Shown: positions 37,193 through 47,116, numbered from the stretch's first letter. The stretch is DNA of 64,000 nt from Putridiphycobacter roseus (GCF_003234935.1 NZ_QKSB01000003.1:186001-250000), one strand, 5' to 3'. Made by a program: numbers and translations. The notes: generated from the sequence alone by a model not told the origin.

Positions 37193-39019
37193 ATGACATT
37201 TAAAGAATTAGGATTAAATGAAGATATTTTATCTTCAATTACCGAAATGGGCTATGAAAGTCCAACCCCAATCCAAGAACAAGCGATCCCTTATTTATTA
37301 GAGAACGATAGTGATTTAGTTGGACTTGCTTCAACTGGTACAGGTAAAACTGCAGCCTTTGGTTTGCCAATGTTGAATCAAATTGATGTTAACGTTAAAA
37401 ACGTACAAGGTTTAGTAATCTGTCCAACAAGAGAGTTGTGTTTACAAATATCTAAGGATATGGAAAAATACGCAGCCAATGTAAGAGGATTAAAAGTTAC
37501 TGCTGTTTATGGTGGTACGGATATCATCAAACAAATTAGAACCATTGAAAGAGGAGTACACATTGTTGTTGCCACTCCGGGTAGATTGGTTGATTTAATC
37601 AAAAGAAAAAAAGTAAACATTTCAAAAATTAAAACAGTTGTCTTAGATGAGGCTGATGAAATGTTGAACATGGGTTTCAAAGAAGATATTGATAGTATCT
37701 TAGAAGTTACACCACAAGAAAAGTCAGTTTGGTTATTTTCTGCAACCATGCCAAAAGATGTGGCACGTATTGCTAAAAACTACATGACTGATCCGTTTGA
37801 AATCACTGTAGGTGGTAAAAACGAAACCAACAAAAATATTGAACACCATTACTATTCTGTAAAAGAAAGAGATCGTTACAATGCTTTAAAGAGAATCATT
37901 GATTTCAATCCTGAGATTTATGGTTTAATTTTCTGTCGTACAAGAAGAGATACTGCGGCTGTTGCTGATAAATTAATGCAAGAAGGTTACAATGCGGAAC
38001 CATTGCACGGTGATTTATCACAAGCACAACGTGACAGAGTAATGGAGAAGTTTAGAGATAAAACACTTCAAATTTTAGTCGCTACGGATGTTGCTGCGCG
38101 TGGTATTGATGTGGATGATATTACACACGTAATTCATTACCAATTGCCAGAAGATGTTGAAAATTACACGCACCGTTCAGGTAGAACAGCAAGAGCAGGT
38201 AAAAAAGGTGTTTCCATTGCATTAATCAATACCCGTGAAGGTAGAAAGATTAAGAGTATTGAAAATATCATTAAGTCTAAATTTGCTTTTCAAGAAATTC
38301 CTGCACCAGGTGCAATTTGCGAAAAACAATTATTACACTTAGTAGATAAAATTACTGAAGTAGAAGTAAACGATAAAGAAATTGAAAAATACATCCCTTC
38401 TGTAATGGAAAAATTGGGTGAATTTACAAAAGAAGAAATCATTACTAAATTTGTTTCTGCTGAATTCAATCGTTTTTTAAATTATTATTCAAAAGCATCT
38501 AACATCAATGCAAGTCAAGACAGAAATGCAAGAGATGATGATGGCGGAAGAAGAAATAGTAGAGATAGAGATAGAGGCGAAAGAAGTGACAGAGGTAGCA
38601 GAGGCGAAAGAGGTGAAAGAAGCGATAGAAGTTATGACAATTCTAACCAACAAAGATTTTTTGTTAATTTAGGAAAGAAAGATGGCTTTAATCATGGTGC
38701 ATTACTAAGATTAGTTTGTGACAGTGCAGGTTTATCAAAAACTAACGTTGGGAAAATTGATATTTTAAATAATTTTTCCTTTTTTGAAGCAGATAACGCA
38801 CACACATCAACCATCATTGATGCATTAAAAAGTGTTGATTTCGAAGGGAAAGAAATGAATGTTGAAGTAACCAATTCTGGTTCAAAATCTAGTGGTGGCG
38901 GAAGAAGTCCAAGATCAGGTGGTGGGGAAAGAAGAGAGTTTGGTAAAGGACGAGATAGCAGAGGCGGAAGAAGCGGTGGAAACAGTGGAAGTTCAAGTAG
39001 AAGATCATATAATAGATAA
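37193..39019 (+). CDS. DEAD-box RNA helicase (CsdA/DeaD-like)
   Basis: The 608-residue protein has a Q motif (MGYESPTPIQEQAIP), motif I ASTGTGKT, motif II DEAD, motif III SAT and motif VI HRSGRTARAG. A DbpA-type RNA-binding domain follows (RFFVNLGKKDGFNHGALLRLV), between two Arg/Gly/Ser-rich stretches, the last ending SSSRRSYNR. These tails bind RNA non-specifically. Likely roles are ribosome assembly and RNA decay in the cold. typA follows after 19 bases. Confidence 0.95.
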   Translation: MTFKELGLNEDILSSITEMGYESPTPIQEQAIPYLLENDSDLVGLASTGTGKTAAFGLPMLNQIDVNVKNVQGLVICPTRELCLQISKDMEKYAANVRGLKVTAVYGGTDIIKQIRTIERGVHIVVATPGRLVDLIKRKKVNISKIKTVVLDEADEMLNMGFKEDIDSILEVTPQEKSVWLFSATMPKDVARIAKNYMTDPFEITVGGKNETNKNIEHHYYSVKERDRYNALKRIIDFNPEIYGLIFCRTRRDTAAVADKLMQEGYNAEPLHGDLSQAQRDRVMEKFRDKTLQILVATDVAARGIDVDDITHVIHYQLPEDVENYTHRSGRTARAGKKGVSIALINTREGRKIKSIENIIKSKFAFQEIPAPGAICEKQLLHLVDKITEVEVNDKEIEKYIPSVMEKLGEFTKEEIITKFVSAEFNRFLNYYSKASNINASQDRNARDDDGGRRNSRDRDRGERSDRGSRGERGERSDRSYDNSNQQRFFVNLGKKDGFNHGALLRLVCDSAGLSKTNVGKIDILNNFSFFEADNAHTSTIIDALKSVDFEGKEMNVEVTNSGSKSSGGGRSPRSGGGERREFGKGRDSRGGRSGGNSGSSSRRSYNR

Positions 39020-39038
39020 TAAAAGATAAAAAGATAAT

Positions 39039-40832
39039 ATGGAAATTAGAAACATTGCCATTATAGCCCATGTCGATCACGGAAAAACTACCTTGGTTGA
39101 TAAAATGATTGAAGCTGGCAAAAACCCTATTAAAGGAACAAGCGGTGGAGATTTAATAATGGATAGCAACGATCTTGAAAGAGAACGTGGAATTACCATT
39201 ACTTCAAAAAACGTATCTGTTTTTTATAAAGACACTAAAATTAATGTAATTGATACTCCTGGTCACTCCGATTTTGGTGGTGAAGTAGAAAGAGTATTAA
39301 ACATGGCAGATGGTGTTTGTTTATTAGTGGATGCTTTTGAAGGTCCAATGCCACAAACTCGTTTTGTATTGCAAAAAGCTTTAGAGTTAGGTTTAAAACC
39401 ATTATTGGTAGTAAACAAGGTAGATAAAGACAATTGTACACCGGATGAAGTGCATGAAAAAGTATTTGATTTAATGTTTGAATTAGATGCAACAGAAGAT
39501 CAATTAGAATTTGAAACTGTTTACGGTTCAGCTAAAAATGGTTGGATGAGTAAAGATTGGAAAAAACCAACGACAGATATTAATACTATATTGGATGTAA
39601 TCTTAGATTATTTTCCACCAAAAGTAATTCCAGAAGGAAATACACAATTATTGATCACTTCTTTAGATTATTCTTCTTTTATTGGAAGAATCGCTATTGG
39701 AAGATTGACTAGAGGTACTTTAAGTGCAAACCAAAATATCATGCTTGCTAAAAGAGATGGTACTTTACAAAAGCATAAAATCAAAGAAGTATTTGTATTT
39801 GATGGGATTGAAAAAAGAAAAGTAGAAACGGTACAACCAGGAGATATTTGTGCGGTAACTGGTATTGAAGGATTTGAAATTGGAGATTCAATTTGTGATT
39901 TTGAAAATCCTGAACCTTTAAAGTCTATTGCGATTGATGAACCAACAATGAGTATGTTGTTTACCATTAACGATTCTCCTTTCTTTGGTAAAGAAGGAAA
40001 ATTTGTTACTTCTCGTCACATTCACGATAGATTACAAAAAGAATTAGAGAAAAACTTAGCCTTAAAAGTTGGACAAACTGCATCAGCAGATAAATGGATG
40101 GTTTTTGGTAGAGGTGTAATGCACTTGTCTGTATTGTTAGAAACAATGCGTAGAGAAGGTTATGAAGTTCAAGTTGGACAACCACAAGTTATTTTCAAAG
40201 AAATTGATGGAAAGAAATGTGAGCCAATTGAAGATTTAACGATTGATTTACCGGAATCTTTTTCTGGAACTGCAATTGATATTGTAACAAAAAGAAAAGG
40301 GGAAATGGTCAGCATGGAACCAAAAGGTGAACGTATGATTTGTAAATTCAAAATTCCTTCAAGAGGTATTATTGGATTGAGAAGTTATATGTTAACACAA
40401 ACTGGTGGAGAAGCAGTAGTTACACATAGATATGTTGGATATGAATCTTACAAAGGAGATATTCCTGGTCGTATTAATGGTTCTTTAATTTCTATGGAAA
40501 ATGGAAATAGTATTCCTTTCTCATTGAACAACTTACAAGATAGAGGTCGTTTCTTTATTGAGCCGAACATGCCTATTTATGAAGGACAAGTGATTGGAGA
40601 AAATAGTAAAGCCAACGATTTAGTTGTAAACGTTACTAAAACCAAACAATTGACTAACATGAGAAAGTCAGGTACGGATGCAAAAGTAAGAATTGTACCA
40701 CCAAAATTATTTTCATTGGAAGAAGCTTTAGAATATATTCAAGAAGATGAATATGTAGAGTTAACCCCTGAAAGCATTAGACTTAGAAAAATTTACTTGA
40801 AAGAAAACGAAAGAAAACGTTCTGGTAAATAA
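39039..40832 (+). CDS. typA: Translational GTPase TypA/BipA
   Basis: TypA is a ribosome-binding GTPase involved in large-subunit assembly and stress or cold growth. The 597-residue protein has G1 AHVDHGKTT, the effector region ERERGITI, G3 DTPGHSDF and G4 NKVDK. EF-G-like domains follow, and a TypA-specific C-terminus contains FFIEPNMPIYEGQVIGE and NVTKTKQLTNMR. It is probably cotranscribed with the helicase; both are linked to cold ribosome biogenesis. A terminator follows. Confidence 0.97.
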   Translation: MEIRNIAIIAHVDHGKTTLVDKMIEAGKNPIKGTSGGDLIMDSNDLERERGITITSKNVSVFYKDTKINVIDTPGHSDFGGEVERVLNMADGVCLLVDAFEGPMPQTRFVLQKALELGLKPLLVVNKVDKDNCTPDEVHEKVFDLMFELDATEDQLEFETVYGSAKNGWMSKDWKKPTTDINTILDVILDYFPPKVIPEGNTQLLITSLDYSSFIGRIAIGRLTRGTLSANQNIMLAKRDGTLQKHKIKEVFVFDGIEKRKVETVQPGDICAVTGIEGFEIGDSICDFENPEPLKSIAIDEPTMSMLFTINDSPFFGKEGKFVTSRHIHDRLQKELEKNLALKVGQTASADKWMVFGRGVMHLSVLLETMRREGYEVQVGQPQVIFKEIDGKKCEPIEDLTIDLPESFSGTAIDIVTKRKGEMVSMEPKGERMICKFKIPSRGIIGLRSYMLTQTGGEAVVTHRYVGYESYKGDIPGRINGSLISMENGNSIPFSLNNLQDRGRFFIEPNMPIYEGQVIGENSKANDLVVNVTKTKQLTNMRKSGTDAKVRIVPPKLFSLEEALEYIQEDEYVELTPESIRLRKIYLKENERKRSGK

Positions 40833-40862
40833 GCACATGTTCAAAACTGTGTTGAAAAAATT

Positions 40863-40892
40863 AAAAGACGCCCTTAATCAGGCGTCTTTTTT
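40863..40892 (+). terminator. Rho-independent terminator of the helicase-typA unit
   Basis: AAAAGACGCC (40863-40872) and GGCGTCTTTT (40881-40890) pair perfectly over ten bases with an eight-base loop, ending in a T-run. It begins 31 bases after the typA stop. Confidence 0.92.
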
Positions 40893-40926
40893 GAGTATAT
40901 TTGAGTATCAACTGTAATAATTTTAT

Positions 40927-42336
40927 ATGTTAGAAGATGATGAACAATTTGACTTAGAATTAGATCGATTTGAAAAAATGGTTAAAGATGGTAGTTCCTT
41001 CTATTTTGAACCAGATAGTTTAGAAGATATAATCGACCATTATATTGTAAAGAATAAGATTAAAAAAGCACTTTATGCGGTAGAATTCGCCATGAATTTG
41101 CATCCTGCTGCTTTGTTCTTTAAATTAAGACAAGCGCAACTCTACTCTACTACTGGTAAATTAAAAGAAAGTTTACTCATATTACAACAATTAGAAAAAC
41201 TAGATCCTGATAATCCGGAAATCTATCTAACCATAGCTTCTATTTTCAGTCAATTACGTGACCATTCTAAATCTATAAAATACTACGAAAAAGCACTAGA
41301 CATTGAAAAATTAAGTGGCAATTTGGATGAAGAATCTATTGACATCATGCTTGATTTAGCTTTAGAGTATGAAAACAATAATGATATAAAAGGAGCCATT
41401 AGAATATTAGAAGAGCTTTTAATTATCTCACCAGATAATGAGTCTGCTATATATGAAATAGCCTATTGTTATGAAAGAATTGGTGATTTTGACAAATGTA
41501 TTAGTTGTTATAAACAATACATAGACAACCACCCCTACTCTTTTACCGCTTGGTATAACTTAGGAAATATCTATTTCTTAAAGAAAAATATTGAAAAGGC
41601 TTTATGGGCATATGACTATGCCATCATTATTAATGAAAACTTTTCTTCTGCATATTTTAATATGGGGAATACCTATATGCAAATTGAGGAATATTCAAAA
41701 GCAATTGATTCTTATAAAAGTTGTATTGCCATAGATGAAGAAGATGATTTAGCTTGGTGTTACTTAGGTGAAGCATACGAGAGAATTGGAGACCTTGACA
41801 ATGCATTGCAATGTTATAAAGATGCTTTAAAATTCAATCCTCAATTGGCAGATGCTTATGTTGGTATTGGAATTGTAAAAGATTTACAAGATAAAACAGC
41901 ACAGGCCATCAGTTATTTTCAAAAAGCAATTTCTTTGCAACCTAATAATGATAATTATCACCATGTAATTGGCGAAGCACTTTATAAATTGGCTCGTTTC
42001 ACAGAAGCTGAATTACACTTAGAAAAAGCATTACAATTAAATATTGCCTCACCAGATACTGCTGAAATTTTAGCAAAAATAAAATACGAATATAATATAT
42101 ATGAAGCGATAGACTTCATGGAGCAATTGGCTTTAAAAACTGAACTATCTATTCCAACCCAAATGTATCAAGTAAAATTGTTATGGGAAATTGGGGAACA
42201 AAGTGCAGCACTTAATATTTTTAAAAATAATTTAAGCAATAATAAAGAAAAAACAATCAAAGCAATTACCGATTGTTTTCCAGAATATAATTTAATCAAA
42301 AACTTTACAAAAATAATCAATCAAAATGGCGAATAA
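40927..42336 (+). CDS. Tetratricopeptide-repeat protein
   Basis: The 469-residue protein has no signal peptide and an acidic N-terminus (MLEDDEQFDLELDRFEKM). About nine or ten TPR units follow from about residue 35 to 400, for example AWYNLGNIYFLKKNIEKALWAYDYAI, AYFNMGNTYMQIEEYSKAIDSYKSCI and AYVGIGIVKDLQDKTAQAISYFQKAI. It should be a cytosolic scaffold. Its last 11 bases overlap the start of the phosphosulfolactate synthase homologue, so the two are coupled. Confidence 0.88.
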   Translation: MLEDDEQFDLELDRFEKMVKDGSSFYFEPDSLEDIIDHYIVKNKIKKALYAVEFAMNLHPAALFFKLRQAQLYSTTGKLKESLLILQQLEKLDPDNPEIYLTIASIFSQLRDHSKSIKYYEKALDIEKLSGNLDEESIDIMLDLALEYENNNDIKGAIRILEELLIISPDNESAIYEIAYCYERIGDFDKCISCYKQYIDNHPYSFTAWYNLGNIYFLKKNIEKALWAYDYAIIINENFSSAYFNMGNTYMQIEEYSKAIDSYKSCIAIDEEDDLAWCYLGEAYERIGDLDNALQCYKDALKFNPQLADAYVGIGIVKDLQDKTAQAISYFQKAISLQPNNDNYHHVIGEALYKLARFTEAELHLEKALQLNIASPDTAEILAKIKYEYNIYEAIDFMEQLALKTELSIPTQMYQVKLLWEIGEQSAALNIFKNNLSNNKEKTIKAITDCFPEYNLIKNFTKIINQNGE

Positions 42337-43141
42337 TTTCGAGTTACCAAACATTCCAGAACGACCAATAAAACCAAGAAATCATGGATTAACTATGATG
42401 ATGGATAAAGGTTTAAGTATCAGACAAACGGAAGACTTTATTAGTGCAAACGAAAACTTAACTGATATTGCAAAGTTAGGATTTGGAACAGCTTATGTTA
42501 CCAATCAGTTAGAAGAAAAAGTCAAACTTTATAAAAAACATAATATTCGTCCATACTTTGGTGGAACATTATTCGAAGCATTTATTGCTAGAAACAAATT
42601 TGATGACTACCAACGTTTGTGTGATAAATACGATTTAGATTTATGTGAAGTATCTGATGGTTCTATTGAAATACCGCATGATCAAAAACTAGAGTACATT
42701 CGTGAATTAGCTAAATCTAGAACGGTTCTTTCTGAAGTAGGTTCAAAAGATGCTGGTATAATTATTAGTCCTGCCAAATGGATTAAGATGATGCAAACAG
42801 AATTAGAAGCTGGCTCATGGAAAGTTATTGCTGAAGGAAGAGAAAGTGGTAATGTAGGCGTATTTCGTCCAAATGGCACCGCACATACCTATTTAATCAA
42901 TAAAATTATAGCTAAAATTAAACCCGAAGATATTCTTTGGGAAGCACCACAAAAAACACAACAAGTTTGGTTTATTAAATTATTCGGATCTAATGTAAAC
43001 TTAGGAAATATTGCTCCAAACGAAGTGATTCCATTAGAATGTTTAAGACTAGGTTTAAGGGGAGATACTTTTTTCGAGCATTTACCTGAAGATGTTACTA
43101 TTAATTTACGTCAAGTGGCAAAAAAGGATGGGAAAAAGTAA
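42326..43141 (+). CDS. Phosphosulfolactate synthase homologue (ComA family)
   Basis: ComA adds sulfite to phosphoenolpyruvate to make phosphosulfolactate, the first step of coenzyme M synthesis in methanogens. The 271-residue protein has the family TIM-barrel features: GLTMMMDKGLSIRQTEDFI, PYFGGTLFEAFIARNKFDDY, CEVSDGSIEIPHDQKLEYI, LSEVGSKDAG and IIAEGRESGNVGVF-like IAEGRESGNVGVF, plus EAPQKTQQVWFIKLFGSNVNLGNI. No coenzyme M genes follow. In Bacteroidota the product may feed sulfolactate or sulfonolipids; that is inference. It overlaps both neighbours. Confidence 0.87.
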   Translation: MANNFELPNIPERPIKPRNHGLTMMMDKGLSIRQTEDFISANENLTDIAKLGFGTAYVTNQLEEKVKLYKKHNIRPYFGGTLFEAFIARNKFDDYQRLCDKYDLDLCEVSDGSIEIPHDQKLEYIRELAKSRTVLSEVGSKDAGIIISPAKWIKMMQTELEAGSWKVIAEGRESGNVGVFRPNGTAHTYLINKIIAKIKPEDILWEAPQKTQQVWFIKLFGSNVNLGNIAPNEVIPLECLRLGLRGDTFFEHLPEDVTINLRQVAKKDGKK

Positions 43142-44111
43142 ATCTAAAGTCACTTTATTTTTAAAAGGATGTGCCATGGGAGCAGCAGATGTTGTTCCCG
43201 GCGTATCGGGAGGAACCATAGCGTTTATTACTGGTATTTATGAAGAATTGTTAGAAAGTATTAGTAATTTAAACTTATCACTTTTTAAAACCATCAAAAA
43301 GAATGGCATAAAAGCAGCATGGCAACAAATTAATGGCAATTTTCTTTTAGTCCTTTTGTTAGGTATTGGGACAAGTTTATTAACCTTGGCAAAAGTTGTA
43401 TCCTACCTTTTAGAACATCATGAAATTCCACTATGGTCTTTCTTTTTTGGATTGGTCTTGGGATCCGTTTGGCTAGTTGGTAAACAAGTAGAACGTTGGG
43501 ATATTAAAACGATAGCCGCACTAATTATTGGTACAGCAGTGGCTTATTATATCACTATTTTACCGCCTTTTACGGAAAGTCATAATTTATGGTATATTTT
43601 TATTTGTGGATGCATTGCCATTTGTGCCATGATATTACCTGGAGTATCGGGTAGTTTTATCTTAGTATTGTTAGGAGCGTATGCAACTATACTAGAAAGT
43701 TTATCGAATCTATTATCGGGATTAAAAGCAATGAGTACCGAAATTATAATGGCAAATGGTTCCGTAATCATGGTATTTGCATTGGGCTGTATTGTTGGAT
43801 TAATCAGTTTTTCTCGATTTTTAAATTACCTATTTAAGAGATCAAAAAATGTGGTCATTGCCGTGTTGACTGGTTTTTTAATTGGCTCTTTAAATAAAAT
43901 TTGGCCATGGAAAGAAACCATTACCACCTTTACGAAACATGCAGGAGAGCCAAACGAAAAAATTATACCCTTACTTCAAAAAAATATTTCTCCACAACAA
44001 TTTGAAATCAATCACGCAACTAGTCCTGAATTAATGTTGGTAATTACAATGTTTCTAGTTGGAATATTGATACTGATAGTTTTAGATAGATTCGCTCCAA
44101 AAGAGGATTAA
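43128..44111 (+). CDS. DUF368 membrane protein, PopT-type undecaprenyl phosphate translocase
   Basis: The protein starts at the ATG at 43128 (MGKSKSKVTLFLKGCAMGAADVVPGVSGGT), inside the previous gene by 14 bases. An in-frame TTG at 43092 would add 12 residues unlike the family. About eight transmembrane helices follow, with the two inverted DUF368 signatures GAADVVPGVSGGT and CAMILPGVSGSFILVLLG. DUF368 proteins were shown to recycle undecaprenyl phosphate across the membrane for cell-wall and glycan synthesis. Length is 327 residues. Confidence 0.88.
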   Translation: MGKSKSKVTLFLKGCAMGAADVVPGVSGGTIAFITGIYEELLESISNLNLSLFKTIKKNGIKAAWQQINGNFLLVLLLGIGTSLLTLAKVVSYLLEHHEIPLWSFFFGLVLGSVWLVGKQVERWDIKTIAALIIGTAVAYYITILPPFTESHNLWYIFICGCIAICAMILPGVSGSFILVLLGAYATILESLSNLLSGLKAMSTEIIMANGSVIMVFALGCIVGLISFSRFLNYLFKRSKNVVIAVLTGFLIGSLNKIWPWKETITTFTKHAGEPNEKIIPLLQKNISPQQFEINHATSPELMLVITMFLVGILILIVLDRFAPKED

Positions 44112-44180
44112 GATAAGCAACCCTGCGAAAAAAAAAACGTTATATTAGTAGATAATAATGTTTTTTTTACCCTCAGTTCT

Positions 44181-44531
44181 ATGAAAAAATATGCTTTTTT
44201 TTTATTAGTTGCAATTTTGTTTTCTTTTACATCTGGTCACCAATCTACTGGTAGACATATCATTCAATTTAAAATTAAGACCATTACCACATACGAAGAA
44301 GCAGCCAAAATTGATGCTTTTATGGGGACTCAAGATGGTATTTTAGCTTCTAGAACAGATTATATTGGTGAAACTTATTTTTGTTTTACAGACAAAAATA
44401 AGGACCTTACAGAAACTAATTTCAAAAATTGGATGAAAGAATTAGGCTATCAAATTGGTTGTTTTCATAAAACGGTTGATGGTGAAGGTAAAGCGGTAAA
44501 TATGGACGAATTAGAAAAATGCGCAGAATGA
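44181..44531 (+). CDS. Small exported protein with a probable HMA-like fold
   Basis: The 116-residue protein has a signal peptide (MKKYAFFLLVAILFSFTSG). The mature part reads as a beta-alpha-beta-beta-alpha-beta pattern: HIIQFKIKTI, TYEEAAKIDAFM, GILASRTDY, TYFCFTD, FKNWMKELGYQI. That is the layout of heavy-metal-associated domains but without the CxxC. Three Cys remain (YFCF, IGCF, EKCAE). Its stop overlaps the next gene's ATG (ATGA), so the T9SS protein is translationally coupled to it. Function unknown. Confidence 0.77.
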   Translation: MKKYAFFLLVAILFSFTSGHQSTGRHIIQFKIKTITTYEEAAKIDAFMGTQDGILASRTDYIGETYFCFTDKNKDLTETNFKNWMKELGYQIGCFHKTVDGEGKAVNMDELEKCAE

Positions 44532-47116
44532 AAAATTTATATTTATTGATAGCCATACTTTTCGCTAGCTTCACGAGTCATGCTCAAGCGGGAGGATATT
44601 GCGTACCTAATAATTCCCAACCTTGTTTTAATCCATGGTCTACAAATGATATGATTGATAACTTTTGGACCACTGGAGCAATAACCAATATTTCAAATTT
44701 AAGCTCAGGCTGTGCTACCAGTGCAAGTAATAATTATTCAAGTTTCATGGGTATGGTTTTAGTGACAGGACCCGGAGCAACGATTGGTCTTAATATTCAA
44801 GGTGCTGCTACAGGCGCAAATGGTCCTTGTCCAGGATCAGGATGCTTTGCACAAGGGTTTGCCGTTTGGATAGATTGGAACCAAGATTTGGATTTTAATG
44901 ATCCAGGTGAAAAAATTTATGAATCTCCTAGTTCAGGTTTTCAGGTATATTCAGGTACATTTACGGTACCTGCTACTGCTATTTGTTCGGACTATAGAAT
45001 GCGGGTCAGGTCAAGTTTTTCTTCAGCTGGTTCCGCTATTACTCCATGCGCCAACCAAACTTATGGAGAAACGGAAGACTATATTGTAAGGGTGGAAAAC
45101 TGCTCTAGCCAAGAAAGAACTATTTGTTTAGGAAATACAGCTACCATTGATTATACGGCAATGTTGCCAGCTACTAGTCCAATTACAGTGCTAGTTTCAC
45201 CAATGACGAATGTCAATATAACCATTCCAACAATTTCATTTAACCCTTCGGACACCACCATTTATATCGTTACATGGACTTCACCTGATAGCTCATGGCA
45301 AGATACTGCTAAAATTTATGTAAACACACCATTAAGTCCAACATACGCTGGTCTTGACGATACTGCTTGTGCTGCTACTTTTATGCCATTATCTACTAGT
45401 TTAGCAAATACTAACACCACAGGGTTTTGGAGCTTTAATTACCCTCCTGGCGTGGGTAGTGGATTTACATTCTTACCGAATATTTTGAGTTTATCCCCTA
45501 CCATAGTCGCAAATAACCCAGGCTATTATACCGTCTTTTTTACAGAATCAGACACTGCCAATATTTGTCCTTCTGTAATAGATTCTTTGGTTGCTATTTT
45601 TTCAACAGAAACCCATACCTCTTTAAATGTAAATCCTTCTTGTAACGCTTATGCAGATGGCAGTATAAATGTTACTTCTTTTGGAACACTTGGTGCCATA
45701 GAATATAGTATTGATAATGGCGCTACTTTTCAAACCTCTAACTTTTTTGATAGTTTGAGTGCTGGCGTATATAATGTTGTATCCAGAGATGTTGCCGGTT
45801 GTTCATTTTCTTCTGTAGTTACATTAATAGATCCTTTATCAGTAGTACTAACGCTTTCCGCCGATACTACAGTTTGTATAAATGGAACGGCTACGCATGT
45901 AGCAAATGCTGTAAATGGTACCTTTTTTAATTTCAATTGGTCGCACACCGGATCTTTAAACTCTATTCAACCAATCTCTCCCCTAGCTGACTCTACGGTT
46001 TCTGTTTATGCATTAAATCAAAATAATTGTTCTTCCGATACATTGAATGTGACTACCTTTTTATACGACCCTATCTCTTTTACGTTTAATTATTCCGATA
46101 CTTCCGTTTGTCCTGGTGACAATAACACAGCACTTGCTGTCAACCAACCTTTAGGCGGTTTAAATGGATATGACTATTATTGGACCGCAAATGGTTCTTT
46201 AGTAAATTCAGCGACACCTATTTATTCAGCGGTGCCAAATACACAGACTACTTATTGTGTTACTGTCTCTGATGCTTGTGAAACTACACCGGTAACAGCG
46301 TGTAAAACATATACCATGAATGATGTTCCTGTGGCTGATTTTGATGCCAATCAATATGAATCCTGTGCGCCTGGTATATTTGATTTATTTGTGACTACCA
46401 CTCCAAGTTTAGTGGATAATGTGTTGTGGACTATTGGTGGTAAAAATTACAACAATAATAATGTAACGCACACTTTTGAAGAAGCGAATACTTATAATGT
46501 AACTTTATATGTAGAATCTTCTGAAGGTTGTAGAGATGAAATTACCAAATATGCTTTTCTGAAAGTTAATCCAATTCCAGACCCTGAATTCTATGTAACA
46601 CCATCTCCTGCGACTATTTATAGTCCGGTAGTTGACCTTATTAATCAAACTACAGGAACCAATACTTACGCTTGGGAAATGCCTTCTAGTATCCCTTCCA
46701 GTTCATCATTAGTTAATGCAATTGCAACCTACCCTGAAGGAATACCAAATAATTACACGGTAAGATTAATTGCTACTTCCGATAAAAATTGTGTCAATGA
46801 AGTGTCACACGAAGTAATCGTGAAAAGTGATGTTATTATATACGCACCAAATGTTTTCACCCCTAACCAAGACCAGTTGAATAATAATTGGCGGGTATAC
46901 ATTGAAGGAATTGATGTTTACGATTTTAATTTAAAGGTATACAATAGATGGGGAGAATTAGTATGGGAATCTTATGATCCGGAAGCTACATGGGATGGCA
47001 CCATGTTAAGTGGAAAACATGTTTTGGATGGCACTTATGTTTGGTCCATATCTGCTAAAGATCTTTCTTTAGATAATGTACATGAGTTCAAAGGAACTGT
47101 GATGATTTTGAGATAG
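44528..47116 (+). CDS. Large secreted protein with GEVED and PKD-like domains and T9SS type B sorting domain
   Basis: The product is 862 residues from the ATG at 44528, which overlaps the previous stop as ATGA; the in-frame ATG at 44519 is less likely. It has a signal (MKNLYLLIAILFASFTSHAQ) and a GEVED-type domain (AVWIDWNQDLDFNDPGEKIY ... YGETEDYIV, about 110-185). Ig/PKD-like repeats rich in Cys and Ser/Thr follow. The C-terminal gliding-motility-associated domain has IYAPNVFTPNQDQLNNNW, KVYNRWGELVWES and GTYVWSISAKDL. It should be exported by the type IX system and displayed or released at the surface; ligand unknown. Confidence 0.9.
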   Translation: MKNLYLLIAILFASFTSHAQAGGYCVPNNSQPCFNPWSTNDMIDNFWTTGAITNISNLSSGCATSASNNYSSFMGMVLVTGPGATIGLNIQGAATGANGPCPGSGCFAQGFAVWIDWNQDLDFNDPGEKIYESPSSGFQVYSGTFTVPATAICSDYRMRVRSSFSSAGSAITPCANQTYGETEDYIVRVENCSSQERTICLGNTATIDYTAMLPATSPITVLVSPMTNVNITIPTISFNPSDTTIYIVTWTSPDSSWQDTAKIYVNTPLSPTYAGLDDTACAATFMPLSTSLANTNTTGFWSFNYPPGVGSGFTFLPNILSLSPTIVANNPGYYTVFFTESDTANICPSVIDSLVAIFSTETHTSLNVNPSCNAYADGSINVTSFGTLGAIEYSIDNGATFQTSNFFDSLSAGVYNVVSRDVAGCSFSSVVTLIDPLSVVLTLSADTTVCINGTATHVANAVNGTFFNFNWSHTGSLNSIQPISPLADSTVSVYALNQNNCSSDTLNVTTFLYDPISFTFNYSDTSVCPGDNNTALAVNQPLGGLNGYDYYWTANGSLVNSATPIYSAVPNTQTTYCVTVSDACETTPVTACKTYTMNDVPVADFDANQYESCAPGIFDLFVTTTPSLVDNVLWTIGGKNYNNNNVTHTFEEANTYNVTLYVESSEGCRDEITKYAFLKVNPIPDPEFYVTPSPATIYSPVVDLINQTTGTNTYAWEMPSSIPSSSSLVNAIATYPEGIPNNYTVRLIATSDKNCVNEVSHEVIVKSDVIIYAPNVFTPNQDQLNNNWRVYIEGIDVYDFNLKVYNRWGELVWESYDPEATWDGTMLSGKHVLDGTYVWSISAKDLSLDNVHEFKGTVMILR

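Noticed and set aside
43092..43127. Upstream start of the DUF368 gene
   Set aside because: It lies deep within the comA homologue and adds 12 residues unlike the family; the ATG at 43128 fits better.
42326..43141. Coenzyme M biosynthesis
   Set aside because: Only a homologue of the first enzyme is present and no later ComB-E gene is visible; the family occurs in many Bacteroidota without coenzyme M.
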